A stretch of 64,000 nt of DNA, taken from positions 620,001 to 684,000 of the forward strand of contig JAXQJY010000024.1 in the NCBI GenBank assembly GCA_037042185.1. The letters are read 5' to 3'. The position numbers and the translations under genes are program-made. Numbering within the stretch: the first letter of the stretch is position 1; each line of letters begins with the position of its first letter. The notes beneath the pieces were generated by a model. It did not search any database, was not told the DNA's origin, and saw only the letters and a program-made list of their open reading frames with translations. The stretch is from Sordariomycetes sp. S80-01Y. Lineage: Eukaryota; Ascomycota; Sordariomycetes. Below, in pieces: positions 23,341 through 34,159 of the stretch.

Positions 23341-24662
23341 GGTGCTCGAGCGTGCATCTTGGGCTTCGGAAGCTGCAAGAGGAGATACAAGGGAATTATA
23401 TGTTCTGGTGGCAGACAATGCACGGTTGACTAGAAGAAGACGACAGAATCTAGATGAAAGAGACAGAAAAAGGGCAGAGAGCGGCTGGACTAGATAGAGC
23501 CGCCGAGAGCCTCTGAATCTAGCCATCAGCTGTCGCCAAAGGTTCTACCGGCTAGTCACTCACTCGCTACACCTCATTTTTCTATGAGAGCTTACGCATC
23601 AGTGTGCCTGTTTGCCTTATCAATGATCGCTGTGAATCATACAAACCATGACGGAAGTGTCAAATGGAAAGGTTTTCACACAGTCCAGTCTTATCAGCAT
23701 GGTTCAGCTGTGTCAAGGTCCTCGCTCATTCCGATACTATGCGCGCTGCCAAGTTATTCGTATGTCCCCTAAAGCACCTTTCACCAGTTCCCCTTGTTTG
23801 TCGTAAGCAGGTCTGTATTCTTGCCAGTCGACTACCAGAGAATGATAATCAAACCCCGCAGAGTGTGAGGCTCATACCGAAAGACTACTTGGACAGAGCG
23901 CGAACATCACTTAAAACGGAGATTAAAATAGCGACGTTGCTTTGTTTCCAGCTTCTCCACCCCTTTGATACCAAAAGCTCCCTCGTGGCGTAATTTCGTA
24001 CCCAAAGATGTAACTGCCATCACGAAGTCCAAGGCTTATGTAGACGGTGAAGGTTTCTCGTGTACAACCAGCTGGTTGGAATCTGGCTTATCCAGTGGGA
24101 TCTTGAAGCATTTCGGCAGAACTCGAGCTGTTCGTCTTCTCTAGCGCGGGATTGGCCTAAAAGAAGTATCGGGTGAGGTATTTTGGGCAACCGTTGATGT
24201 CGAAGAGCTGAAAGTACGGGCGACGAATTTTGTTGTAGGTGAGTGGCTCTGAAGAGGCCATCCACTATGGTCCCTGTCAGTTCGGTCGCTAAACAGCAGC
24301 TTTGGACAAGATGAAGATAGATCAAACCTAATATTAATCAGAGACTTTGTGTTCGTTGGTAGAGATATACGTTTCGGGCCTCGGTTCACTTTCGTGGCCC
24401 GTCAGCGTTGTCACAACACGGTCCTTATGGCCCTAGGCTGGATTCAGAAGCGGGACTAACGACCAAAATTACGTTCGCCCCTGTTTGTGCCTGAAGAAAG
24501 TGCGACCCTTATACCGTGAGCACTTTTGTCGGTATTTGACAGCAGATGTAGCCTATTTAGACTGCTGGTGCATTCAACTCTTTTCTTTCCTTGTGTCTCA
24601 TGTTCCATACTGAACCCTGTCCTATCCTCACTCCACTGTTGCAGTTGTTTTGGTGGCGAAAT
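23341..24662. other. intergenic region upstream of SSP4
   Basis: About 1.3 kb. A TATAAT-like element on the minus strand lies near 23395. No supported gene was found. Confidence 0.45.
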
Positions 24663-25046
24663 CTGAACCGTGGTCGTTAGCATGCAATTCATGAGTCGGA
24701 TGAAGGCCACATCTACTTACGCTCATTAGTGATTTCCATGAGGGGCTTGCCGAAGATCTGCATCCAGGCCGTCAACGATACGTCGGGCCTCCTCCAGTTC
24801 CTCGCGGGTGAACCTGTACTCGGGCATGCCCACAAGAGTACGGACGGTCCAGCCGAGCCTCTCTCCCCAGAAGGCGAGCATCCTTCTCAAGAAATCCAAG
24901 AAGGCCCTCATGAGGCGGAGAAGAGACCTGGGATTCATGATGCGGACACCGACGCGGATGCACCATCTCACAAAAGCTACCAGACCGAGCTCGTTACGAG
25001 CAGCGGTCTGGTGCCCGTTGCGGTTGGGGGACTCGTTGCGGTTCAT
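24663..25046 (-). CDS. unrecognised small Arg-rich protein at a spliced locus
   Basis: Function not recognised. From Met 25046 an open frame of 106 residues runs to a TAA at 24728-24726. It is Arg- and Trp-rich and helical (WCIRVGVRI, FLRRMLAFWGERLGWT, TREELEEARRIVDGL), with no signal peptide. Five bases after the stop there is a near-perfect intron, 24720-24663, with GTAAGT donor, GCATGCTAACGACC branch and TTCAG acceptor. This suggests a transcribed gene, with either a 3' UTR intron or a different reading frame at its end. It sits between SSP4 and SSP5 on the same strand but does not share their motifs. Confidence 0.35.
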
Positions 25047-25955
25047 TTTAAGTGGATTTGGTCGAATAATTTTTTCTTGATGTTCTGAGCTGTGGGAGTT
25101 ATGTTCTGTATTGGTGGTTGGAGTGGGTTGTGTGTTTGGGGTGGTGTTCAGTTGGTGTTTAGAGGAAAAGGGGCAGGGCACCTTATATTCTGCAGGTCAC
25201 TCCACACGCCCCAAGCACTTCACCTGCACTGTAGAAGTTTGACAGCAAGAGTCTTAACCTTGATTGCGGTTCAAAGCTCAACGCCCCTAGCAAATGTTTC
25301 GGAAAGTCAAGGAGGCTGAAGCTTCTCATCCACCGAACGTGACCTTAGCAACGATCAACTCGACCACAGCCTTAGTCTTGCCCAACAGTTTCCACTCTTT
25401 CTTCTGCATCTCCGTAGCTTTATATCAAAATGACTTCTTCACCAGATGAGTTTCAAAAGTTGCTTGTAAGCAGGAGCCGCCACGTTAGGGCCTGGGCTAA
25501 TCACCTCCTTGTAACAGTGACGAAATATCTCCGCGCAGTGTCATTTTGATCGTTGAACTCCGCAGTACTGTGACTTCTAATGGCCAAAAAGACTCTTGAC
25601 ACATGGCCTTTTTATTCGCGATGTGGCTCGCTAGCTTGGTGTGACCTACCTCCAGTATGGGATGAGAATCTACGATGAAGTGCGCTGGGAGCACGAGCTG
25701 GTCGGATACTCATTCAAGGCCCAGGTGTTCATCAGCAGCCGCCTTATCAGGACTTCAGTTTGACACTCAAATCGAAAAGCTCGCAGAATTTCTGACGAGG
25801 GTTGCTCGTATTCGTTGAGAAGTAGTCGGCTAGTCCATATCAAAGATGACCCCTGTGGGCAACCCAGCCTAGCCTTGCCATTCCACTAAATGCCAGAAGT
25901 CGTTCGCATCCGGAGCCCCTAAGAGCCAAGGTCGATTGAGAGCATCCAGAGGGCT
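25047..25955. other. intergenic region between SSP5 and the small Arg-rich locus
   Basis: About 0.9 kb holding the leader of the Arg-rich locus and the 3' side of SSP5. The first 100 bases are G/T-rich (GGTTGTGTGTTTGGGGTGG-like). No gene seen. Confidence 0.45.
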
Positions 25956-26589
25956 CTAAGCCTCGTTTTCGTCTTCCATCAGACCAGGCATGGTGTAAAG
26001 ACGGATCTCGCCGCCGCCATCGGGGAAGATCCTACCGCCGGTACGGTGCTCGCACTTGCAGGTCCTGTAGATCTGGTCAATGTACTCGCCGGTCTCCTCA
26101 GGGCTGATGCCTCCCTGGACACCGATGAGACACTGGGAGGTCAGCAATGTCAGGAGGGGGTGCATGGGAGAAGGCACATACGAGAAGCTTGAGGTCATCA
26201 GGCTCGGTGGCACAGAAGGAGAAGACGGCGCCGCCGCCACTGCCAGACCAGTCCTTGCGGGTGTCGCCACAGTCGCCAGCGCGCATGCCGCTGCGACAGA
26301 TGTTGTTGCCGTCGACATCGCTCTTGAGGTTGTCGATGAGCCATTCGACGTGGTGGTTGAGGGGGCTCGCGTCGGAAGACTCGCAGATCACCTTGTCGCC
26401 GAGCATGTCCTTGATGGCGACATCTTGATCAACGTGGCCGTTCTGTTGAGAGTTGATAAGCCCGATCGTGACAGTGACGAAGTTCTCAGAGGCGGAGACT
26501 ACAGCTGTGGTAGTGGCCGTGGTGGCGTCAGAGACGGCAATGGCGGGAGTCACGAAGGCGAGAGCGATGGTAGCGGAGTGAAGCTTCAT
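25956..26589 (-). CDS. small secreted protein SSP5 (divergent paralog, CxxC lost)
   Basis: Exons 26589-26182 and 26132-25956; intron 26181-26133 (49 nt, GTATGT..CCCAG, TTGCTGACC branch). The product is 194 residues. The signal peptide ends near AIAVS. A Thr/Ala/Val-rich spacer of about 45 residues then precedes the first cysteine, absent from SSP1-SSP4. Exon 1 pattern is C-x28-C-x8-C-x18-C (CESSDASPLNHH; GGGAVFSFC). Exon 2 starts with a cysteine as in all sisters but lacks the C-x2-C pair; only CKC remains before EHRTGGR. It ends RLYTMPG followed by an acidic tail LMEDENEA. Seven cysteines, so the disulfide layout must differ. Confidence 0.85.
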
Positions 26590-27365
26590 TTTCGAATGAT
26601 TCCGGTGATTTGATGAGGTTTGAAGCTTATTATGATGGTTTGTACAAGGTGAGTTGTGGTGTGATGGAGTTGGGCGTGAACAGTGTGACGGTGCAAAGGG
26701 GGGAAGTCTGCTGGGCAGGGCTTTTCATAGGTACCCAAGTTACTAGGCAGGCTTGGCTCCCAGATGCCATCAGAGCTAGTCTCAGGGATCTCCGGACGAA
26801 TTTAAGTGGCCCAGATGTCATTTTGCAGAGCAGTGAAGACTACCCTTTTGGCAGTGACGTCTCTTATCAGAGCAACTGCCCGTGGCTTCCAGCTTGCGCG
26901 GTGTTTGGTGCTGAGGTGGGTGAAGCATCTCCGTAAACTAGTTCCGCAAATGTTTTAACTATACGCTACAATGTGGTGTCTCTACTTCACGCATTTCATT
27001 TCATAAATGTGATTCACCTGTGAAGCTGTGGCGCTAGCTATATCAAGGCTTCGTATCAATAGCAGACTGGCAGCCCTTGAGTGGCCATGTGGTAGATCTG
27101 ACCATTTTTCTCTGTTTTAACTTTTTCTTGAAATGGGTAGGAATGCAAACCCGGTCTTGGTATCTCATTGCTAGACTATATGGGTGTAGACGCGCCTCAA
27201 TTAAATATGGATGAACGTCGAGTGCTGCTCAGTCCACCACATTCCAGGTCAACTCCCAAATTCCTTCACTCCCATGATCAATCCAACCTCATAGTATGTC
27301 AATCAGCTGATGCAATTTCGATACTGCGCCGCTGCCGACGGTCCCATCTGATGGTAGTAGAGCCC
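26590..27365. other. spacer between SSP6 and SSP5
   Basis: About 0.8 kb. No gene was seen; it should hold the SSP5 promoter and the SSP6 3' UTR. Confidence 0.5.
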
Positions 27366-28005
27366 TTAGCCAGGCATGCGGTACACCCGGAGCTCACCAC
27401 CCTTCACCTTGAAAATGCCGCCAAGACGAGGTTCGCCGTCGGAGGTGTAGGTCCAGCACTCGTGTGTTAGCCAGTTAATGAACCAAGACACGACGATGGG
27501 ATAGTAGCCACCGCACGCATCGTCGCCGATGCATTCGGTCGTGCCGGGGCGGCCGCCCTTGCACTGTAGCGTGGTTAGCAGTCGACGCATAAGAACATAT
27601 TGTAGCCAAAGCTGGACTCACATTATTGGAGGCACCAGACCTGTCGGTACGGCAGAACTGAAACGCGGCACCACCATCACTGTCCCCCTTGCTGGACCAG
27701 TGGCGAAGAGTTGGACCGCAGGTTGAGCTCATGCCGACCATGGCGGAGAAGCAAAGGTTGTCGTCATCCTCGTTGAGCAAATTTTCAATAATCCAGAGGA
27801 CGTGACCGGTCAAAGGGCTCGCGTTGGACGTCTCGCAGATGATGTCGTCGTTCGTGAAGGTGTCACCGAGGGGCTCGAGACCCATGTCGTAGGCCATCTG
27901 GTAAGGGAACGAGGTCATGTTGAGGTGCTCGGCCATAATAGACTCGATGGCGCGCGCGGAGGTGCCAGAAGCAAAGGCCAGCGAGATAGGAGCAAACCTC
28001 TTCAT
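27366..28005 (-). CDS. small secreted cysteine-rich protein SSP6 (paralog with N-terminal extension)
   Basis: Exons 28005-27622 and 27563-27366; intron 27621-27564 (58 nt, GTGAGT..TACAG, GACTGCTAACC branch). The product is 193 residues. Met 28005 gives the MK start shared with most sisters; an in-frame Met seven codons upstream (28026) is possible. The signal peptide is weaker than in the other members. A 35-residue Met-rich spacer with an N-glycosylation site (NMTS) precedes the first cysteine. Pattern is C-x27-C-x10-C-x21-C (CETSNASPLTGH; GGAAFQFC), then C-x9-C-x5-C, where sisters have x2, and HECWT. It ends RVYRMPG. The HH pair of the first motif is GH here. Confidence 0.83.
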
Positions 28006-31000
28006 GATGAATTTCGAAGGGTGCAAGTGTGAACGATGTTGTCGTGTATCTGATCAGAAATGGAGCGAGTGCTATTGTGATTACAGCCAGTATCGTGGGT
28101 TGTGAGGATGAAGAGGGGGAGTTCTCTAGGAAAGGATGAAAACAAGATGTAGTGGCGGCCAACGCGGTGCGTCAGGAGTTCCGGGCCCTGACGCCAGCAG
28201 TGGCTCGGCTACCCTCTCTCTGCTAGCAGTTGATCAAGTCCTTCGACCCTATAGGCTCAATGAAGCGAGTCCCTTCTTCACCTGTGTTCTCAGCTAATTC
28301 ACACCCAATAGGATTCGGTCCCTTCTGACGTCAAGCCACTGCTTCTGTCCCCAGGCCGACATGGCATGTATGATTCCTCAAGCCGCACCTGGCCGAAGGC
28401 ACGTGCGGTAGGTTTCTTTCCGCAATCTGAGAGTGATGAGTGCTTCCAGGGGAGCTCAGATACGTCGTGGCCTCGAGATAGGTGATTCCTTCTGGAAAAG
28501 ACTCCTTGCAGTTGCGCACAGTTGGCTATCCGCTACAATCAAGGCAAACCGCCAGATGGTATGACTCAATACAGCAGCATGCTAAGAGTTTTCGAAAGGC
28601 CTCTTCTCGACTACATCTCTGGCGGCAAGCATTCGAACCTGGTGAGACTCCAGAACAGTCCGGGCCCTGGTCGATTATCTCTTGGCGGTTTCGAGGTCCA
28701 TGCAGGCTTGTAAAGGTTGACGATATTGACTTCGCGAGACAGTCGAAGACAGCACCTCTTCATTCTGAGGAAGCTTGATAGTGGGCTTCACCTCATTTGT
28801 CAGGGTTAAGCGCTTCCCTTCCCTCGAGACGGACAAAGCCCCAGGTTGAGACCAGTGCGCAGCTTCGGTAAATCCACTCTTTGATCTTTAATCCACGACA
28901 TTGATATGAGACGCCGTGTTTATACTCGAAGTGCTCTCTTTTTTACTCATTTGAAGAGAGGCATTTGGTTGGAACCGCTGCGATGCACCTCACAGCTCTT
29001 GTCAATGATATTTTATCTCACCCTCGCCCGACCGATGTTAGGACTCTTCCAGACTGACACTAGTGGTAGTTCAAGCCCTGTTTCAACTAATGTGTTCAAC
29101 ACACATGAACGCAAGATGCTACATACATCTACTGGCCGCGTGGCTTTCCCCTTTGCTGGAACCTCAGCCAAATTCCCGTCGATCCGTGATTTGCACGTTA
29201 TTGATAGTGTTAGAGGTTGCGAGAATGGATCCAGGTTCTTTACAAGCTCGCTATGTTTTACTGCGATATACTCCCTACCTACTACTAGGACCTTGTGCAC
29301 ACCGCACGGCGCCATTTTCGCAAGTTTCTAATGGTGGCACACAGTCGACCTACCCTAGAGCATGCACGCCATCGTCACAGCAGTGAGGCATCGGAGTACA
29401 GACAGCTCAATGAAAAGGAGGATCAAACTCACATGAATATTCTGGCTCTTGGAACAGTCCGATCAATATGGGACTGTGTTGTCAATGGTTCACGATCCCA
29501 CGGCACGCGATCCTCGCTGACGAACTGCCCCAACATCAAGTTGGTTTAGCATCAATTTCACTCCATCGGCAAAAGTCGAGTCCTGCAAATCCGAGCCCAA
29601 AGTGATGGTCTCTGCCCTAAAGATTGCAGACCTTTTGAAGATAACCTCGTTTTCTCCAGAGGGAATGATAGCCAACAGAGTTTGGAATCGCGTCGAGGAT
29701 ATCTTACAAAGACCCAATAAGAAGGCAGGCCTTTGCACTGTGGATGTGGAAGCGCGAGCTGGAGGCCATACAGTGCAAACCGAGATCTCGAACCGTACAG
29801 CTCACTGTGGTACCTGTCAAGGCAGGAGCCAACTTCGCCCACAGCACTGCTCCGCAGCTGCCTCAACGCCGAAGGGCACTTCCTATTCTTCCAAAGCCAT
29901 CAAAATTTCACATCAAGACCACTCGAACGTCTCCTCGTCAAGATATCACTTTGTCATTTCCGTTGAAACGACTGACCGTGTAGCCTCATTGCGAATCGTC
30001 CTGCGCTACAAACTCGGAAGACGCTTCGAATAAGCCTCGATCAACTCAACGTATTTCAAGCCTCATGCCAGATGTCTCGAGACATACACAATATCGTCTG
30101 ACGTAACTCCCATCACGCTGAATCATTGGACTGGCGACGGCGTGAGCTGAGAGGTGGCGGCCTCGCGCTAGACGAAGATGAACAGTCATCGCATGACTAG
30201 GAATGGGTCTACGATAATAAGGAGAAGACGCACCGCTCTCACAGGGTACTAATATCCATGAATGGCTACTTGAAAGCAAGAAGCAGGTGTTCACTTGCGT
30301 AAGAACGGTGTAGCGTATCGGCCCTGCGAACTTCCTCATCTAAGCAAGTTGGCGCGGCCGTTACACTCTGCTGCAGTTGTAACAGCTTGAGATCTCAGTT
30401 ACGGCAGTAGGTTCTCAGGCCCTTTTCAAACCCAGAGATACTGAACACATAAATAGTCACGCCTTTGACTACAGCCACCCGAGGCTGGTTGTTTCTTCGG
30501 ACGTTCGCCTTTGACACTCGCCGGAACAATATGAGCCACAAGAGTCTGTGCACCAACATCGATCAGATGGTGGAGGAGATTTAACTAGGTCAGAAGGACA
30601 TATATTCGCGCTCTTCGATACCTGAATACTGGCACCCAACCAAGCCCCAAGCTAAGCCTTACCTCAGCTTGAACCTTCGTGGGGTCATCGACATGGCCAC
30701 CGAGAGAAACCCCAGCCGTTCGCCTTAACTGCATTAACCTCATGAAAGTGGCTCGAGGTGGCGTGATTCAGATATTACGCTGCTATGAACAATTTGGAGG
30801 ACGTTTCGAAGCAGCCGAGTTCTTCAGTCTACAGTCACGGAAATGCTGAGTGGCTTTGGTTTTCTCAAGCTCTTTGACGGCGAATTCCATCACGACTCGT
30901 GGCGCGACTCTCACATCTATGGCGTTGAGCCGTTTCAGTAACATCTCGTGATATCTGTCCGTGTACTTGTTGATTCAGCACGGCGAGGGATGCCTGCATC

Positions 31001-34000
31001 GGTCGCCCGGCTTTGCCTCGTGTTCGGAGCATGCGGTTGTCCGGGTCCAAGGTACTAATGGTCAAATCCGATACAGCTGCTTTCTTTGGACGAGTCTCGT
31101 CTTCCAGCTAAAAAGAAGACCAATTCCCCGCTTTCGACTGTACGTGGCCTTGCTGCGCCTGGTCAGTAGTTCATCGCTCCAGATCTCCTAATGCAAGCTA
31201 ACGATCTTAGGACACCCCACGTACCACACTGAATTCCAGCTCCTACCACACCATCACAGTTATACACTGGCTTAATTGAGACTCGGACGCGTCGCCACGG
31301 AGGACCAAAGCACCTGGAAATATGTTGACCCAGCTCGTCAGCCTCGTAGACCATTCAAGAACTGAACCGGACGTCGAGTGTTCAGTCCCATCGAAAGAAC
31401 GTGGAGCCCACTCAGATTCTCTCAACCGTACGCTACATCCCCGTGTCCCAAAGGCTTAACAAATACTCCACAATAGACACCATGAGCTCTCACCGACTCG
31501 AGGAAGGCATCACGGAGCTGGTCAAGTGACCAAAGTTCAATGTCCGTCATGTCTTGACCGGCGGATGAACTAGCGATCCGCCAACAAAGCTCGACATCAT
31601 TCCTGGGTCCATTAAGAGCATACTCTAGCAGCCTTGGCGGTCAAAGCGTGCGGTCGCCCCGAAGAGGCTTTTGGATCGCGGCGGTCTGGACGATCTCCCG
31701 TTCACGCGAAGTAAGGCAACTCCAGCGAAGGTGTGGTCTTTACAAGGGCAGAACGGAGTTGCGGTGAAGCGGGATATGAGCGCACGTGGTATGTTATGAC
31801 TTCGAGGCTATTCTACGTCGGGCCACTGCTTTTGGCAGACCGCTTATTCCCTCCGAACGTGAGCTGTGGAATCGCGTCGTCGACCGTTCAGCTCCATTTC
31901 ATGGAGGACACTGAACACGCAGCAGTTGGTGTCATACAGGGAACGACGCATCCTTTGTCGTAAGCGGCCATCAAAGTTCACAATCACCTATCGTCCTTGT
32001 AACAACATTCGGTAGCAGCTTCTCTCCTGTGTTTTGTGCATCGGCTTCCCCAGCAGTTCACCTCGCCTGACGGTCCAACGCCACCGCCGTGGAGAGAAGG
32101 TGATACATGCGTAGGAGCTACCTGTTACGTATGGCTACGTATTTACGCACTAGTAACATGCTCGAGGCATTCTCATTCAAATTCCTCGGTCCGCAAGGAA
32201 CTGTTCACATGTTCAGGAAAGCAGGCTTGTCCCCAGCCACGAGTTGGAGATCCTCCACACTGGGCTCTGCGGATCGTGGGGTCGATCTCCGACTCACGAG
32301 CTGCTCTTTAGCTGAGCGCAATAAACCCGCGTTTTCAGCAGCGCGATGACTAAAGCGGTCGCCTCGCCTGCGGATACCTGAGGTAATGAATTGGAACAAG
32401 TATCACGGGTCGGGCATCCAGTCGCTCCTGGTCACCTGTCTGGGGCTCAGTGCCCACCTGGCAACACCGCGTACCGCAGCAGCGGAGCTCTTCTCAAACA
32501 CCATATGCATATGCTTAGTGGTCACTGGTCGTTGAAGCGGTTGGGCATCGATACTGGTAGAGGATGCCGGGGATCTTGGTCTCTTGGGGAATTGGTGTTG
32601 ATTGCAATAACCTGGCGCCATGATCTCATTGCACAGGAGTACGCATCGTGCTTCAAACGCGTAGTGGCTGGTTCTGTTCTGCACCCGTCCTTGGGAGTAT
32701 ACCGACTGCTCCAAGTCTCAGACACGGCTGCAGAAGCACCACCACCAGCAGTTGCCGAATCAACCCGATGGGAAACCCCTTGGCTAATCGATATCTTAAG
32801 CAAGGTCGAACTGAAGGAGGGACGGGCTGCACGTTGATACGGGTCGCTGCAGGCCATGACGGTCCTTGACACGGGACGTACAACGCTGATCTTCCGTCCG
32901 TGGCCACGATGCCGCTTCCAGCAGGGTACATCGTCTCATCGGTCGGCTCGCTTACCTCTCCGCATCCAGGTGGTGGTGTCGTTGCGCCGCATTCCTACCG
33001 TGTCAGATGTCTTGCCAGCCTGTAGCCCGAGATGCCGAGCATCGCCACTCAGACGCGAGGAGCAGATTTCACGAAAGCAGTTGGCCATCAAAGTTACGAA
33101 CTCGCATACCGGTAGGGGCCACTCCGACGACGCTAAAGATGAAAGACAGGGAGGGGATAGGCCACTATTCCCAGCAGAGGGGAAGCGCGAAAGATGGGTG
33201 GAGAAACCAGGACGCCAAGATTCGCTGCTGAAGCGGCCCCTCGTCGAGTTGCAGCGGGAGCGTCGTCGCTGAAGCATCTGACGACGAAAGCCAAGGCTAC
33301 CGTGGTTAATACGAATGGGGTTCATGGTTACTGTCATGCTACTGCACGGGGGGACCGGCGGCCCTTACGGCACATGCCAGAGGCTCTCCTCTCATTATCC
33401 TGGTCTGTGTTCTTGATCCACGTCCATGGAAGACTCCGTAATTGATCCCACCCACAGCGGCGGGCGTTAGAGGCACGAGGGGAAGATGGACGGGCGGCTC
33501 GGTTCGCAAGTGATGGACAAAGCCACGACCATCCATCTCGCGATGTTTTCGGTTTGGAGGCTCGAGAGGCTGGTGTTGACTGGGCCAACACACCGTTGAA
33601 GATCTACCTGTTCGCTAGAAAGGCTCGTCGTGGGGTAGCCTTGGGAGGGACTCGGACGGACAGTGGCAGCAGCCAGGCTTGTTGATGAGAGCCTGAGCAG
33701 CAGCAGCGTTAGGGATGGCCACCACCAAATAAGACGCTCCCCACCCGCTGCCCCTCCATCAACATATCTCGGGTCTTCCTCATCCCTCCTTTGCGACCCC
33801 AACTCTGCGATCTTCAACCACCTTGACCCGTCTCGGTAAAGCAGCTCTGTCCATCAGCCGCTGCAGCAGCTGTGCGGCTGTCGATGGCTTGTCGCTAGAC
33901 CCAGAGCGAACAGAGCAGCCCGTGAGCGTCCAGGCCTTGGTCGGTCCGCCACACCTCTTGACCATCTCCACCTCCGCCTCAACAATCACTCTCACGCTGC

Positions 34001-34055
34001 GCTCGATTGATGATCCTCCGCCGAAAACCTTTTCCACCTTCACCCCTCACCTCGA
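28006..34055. other. 6 kb accessory gap without a recognisable gene
   Basis: Between SSP6 and the Zn2Cys6 regulator no gene could be supported. Several stretches have protein-like composition in short pieces broken by stops or frame changes: plus strand 29602-30033 in two frames, plus strand 31700-31960, and both strands around 32390-32870. This pattern fits decayed genes or inactive mobile elements, but no domain, terminal repeat or target-site duplication was recognised. The last 300 bases are the leader region of the next gene. Confidence 0.4.
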
Positions 34056-34081
34056 CTCACCTCACCTCACCTCACCTCACC
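34056..34081 (+). repeat. CTCAC pentanucleotide repeat in the regulator's leader
   Basis: About five tandem CTCAC units, roughly 80-100 bp before the start codon of the Zn2Cys6 gene; an additional imperfect unit precedes them. Confidence 0.7.
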
Positions 34082-34159
34082 ACCACCGCGACAGCAGCGT
34101 AGGCGCGGCCACCCCGGACAGAGCCGTTCTCGTGGGCATGTTGGGCTCATTTACGCACA

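Noticed and set aside
24737-24763. Minus-strand MQIFGK... start resembling the beginning of ubiquitin
   Set aside because: Only the first few codons resemble ubiquitin; the following residues, also after the predicted splice, do not.
16261-28005. Signs of bacterial-type systems or CRISPR in the array region
   Set aside because: The repeated units are diverged spliced genes, not short direct repeats with spacers.
31726-31960. Short plus-strand stretch vaguely like the start of a polyketide synthase acyltransferase domain
   Set aside because: The similarity needs several frame corrections and no neighbouring domain was recognisable.
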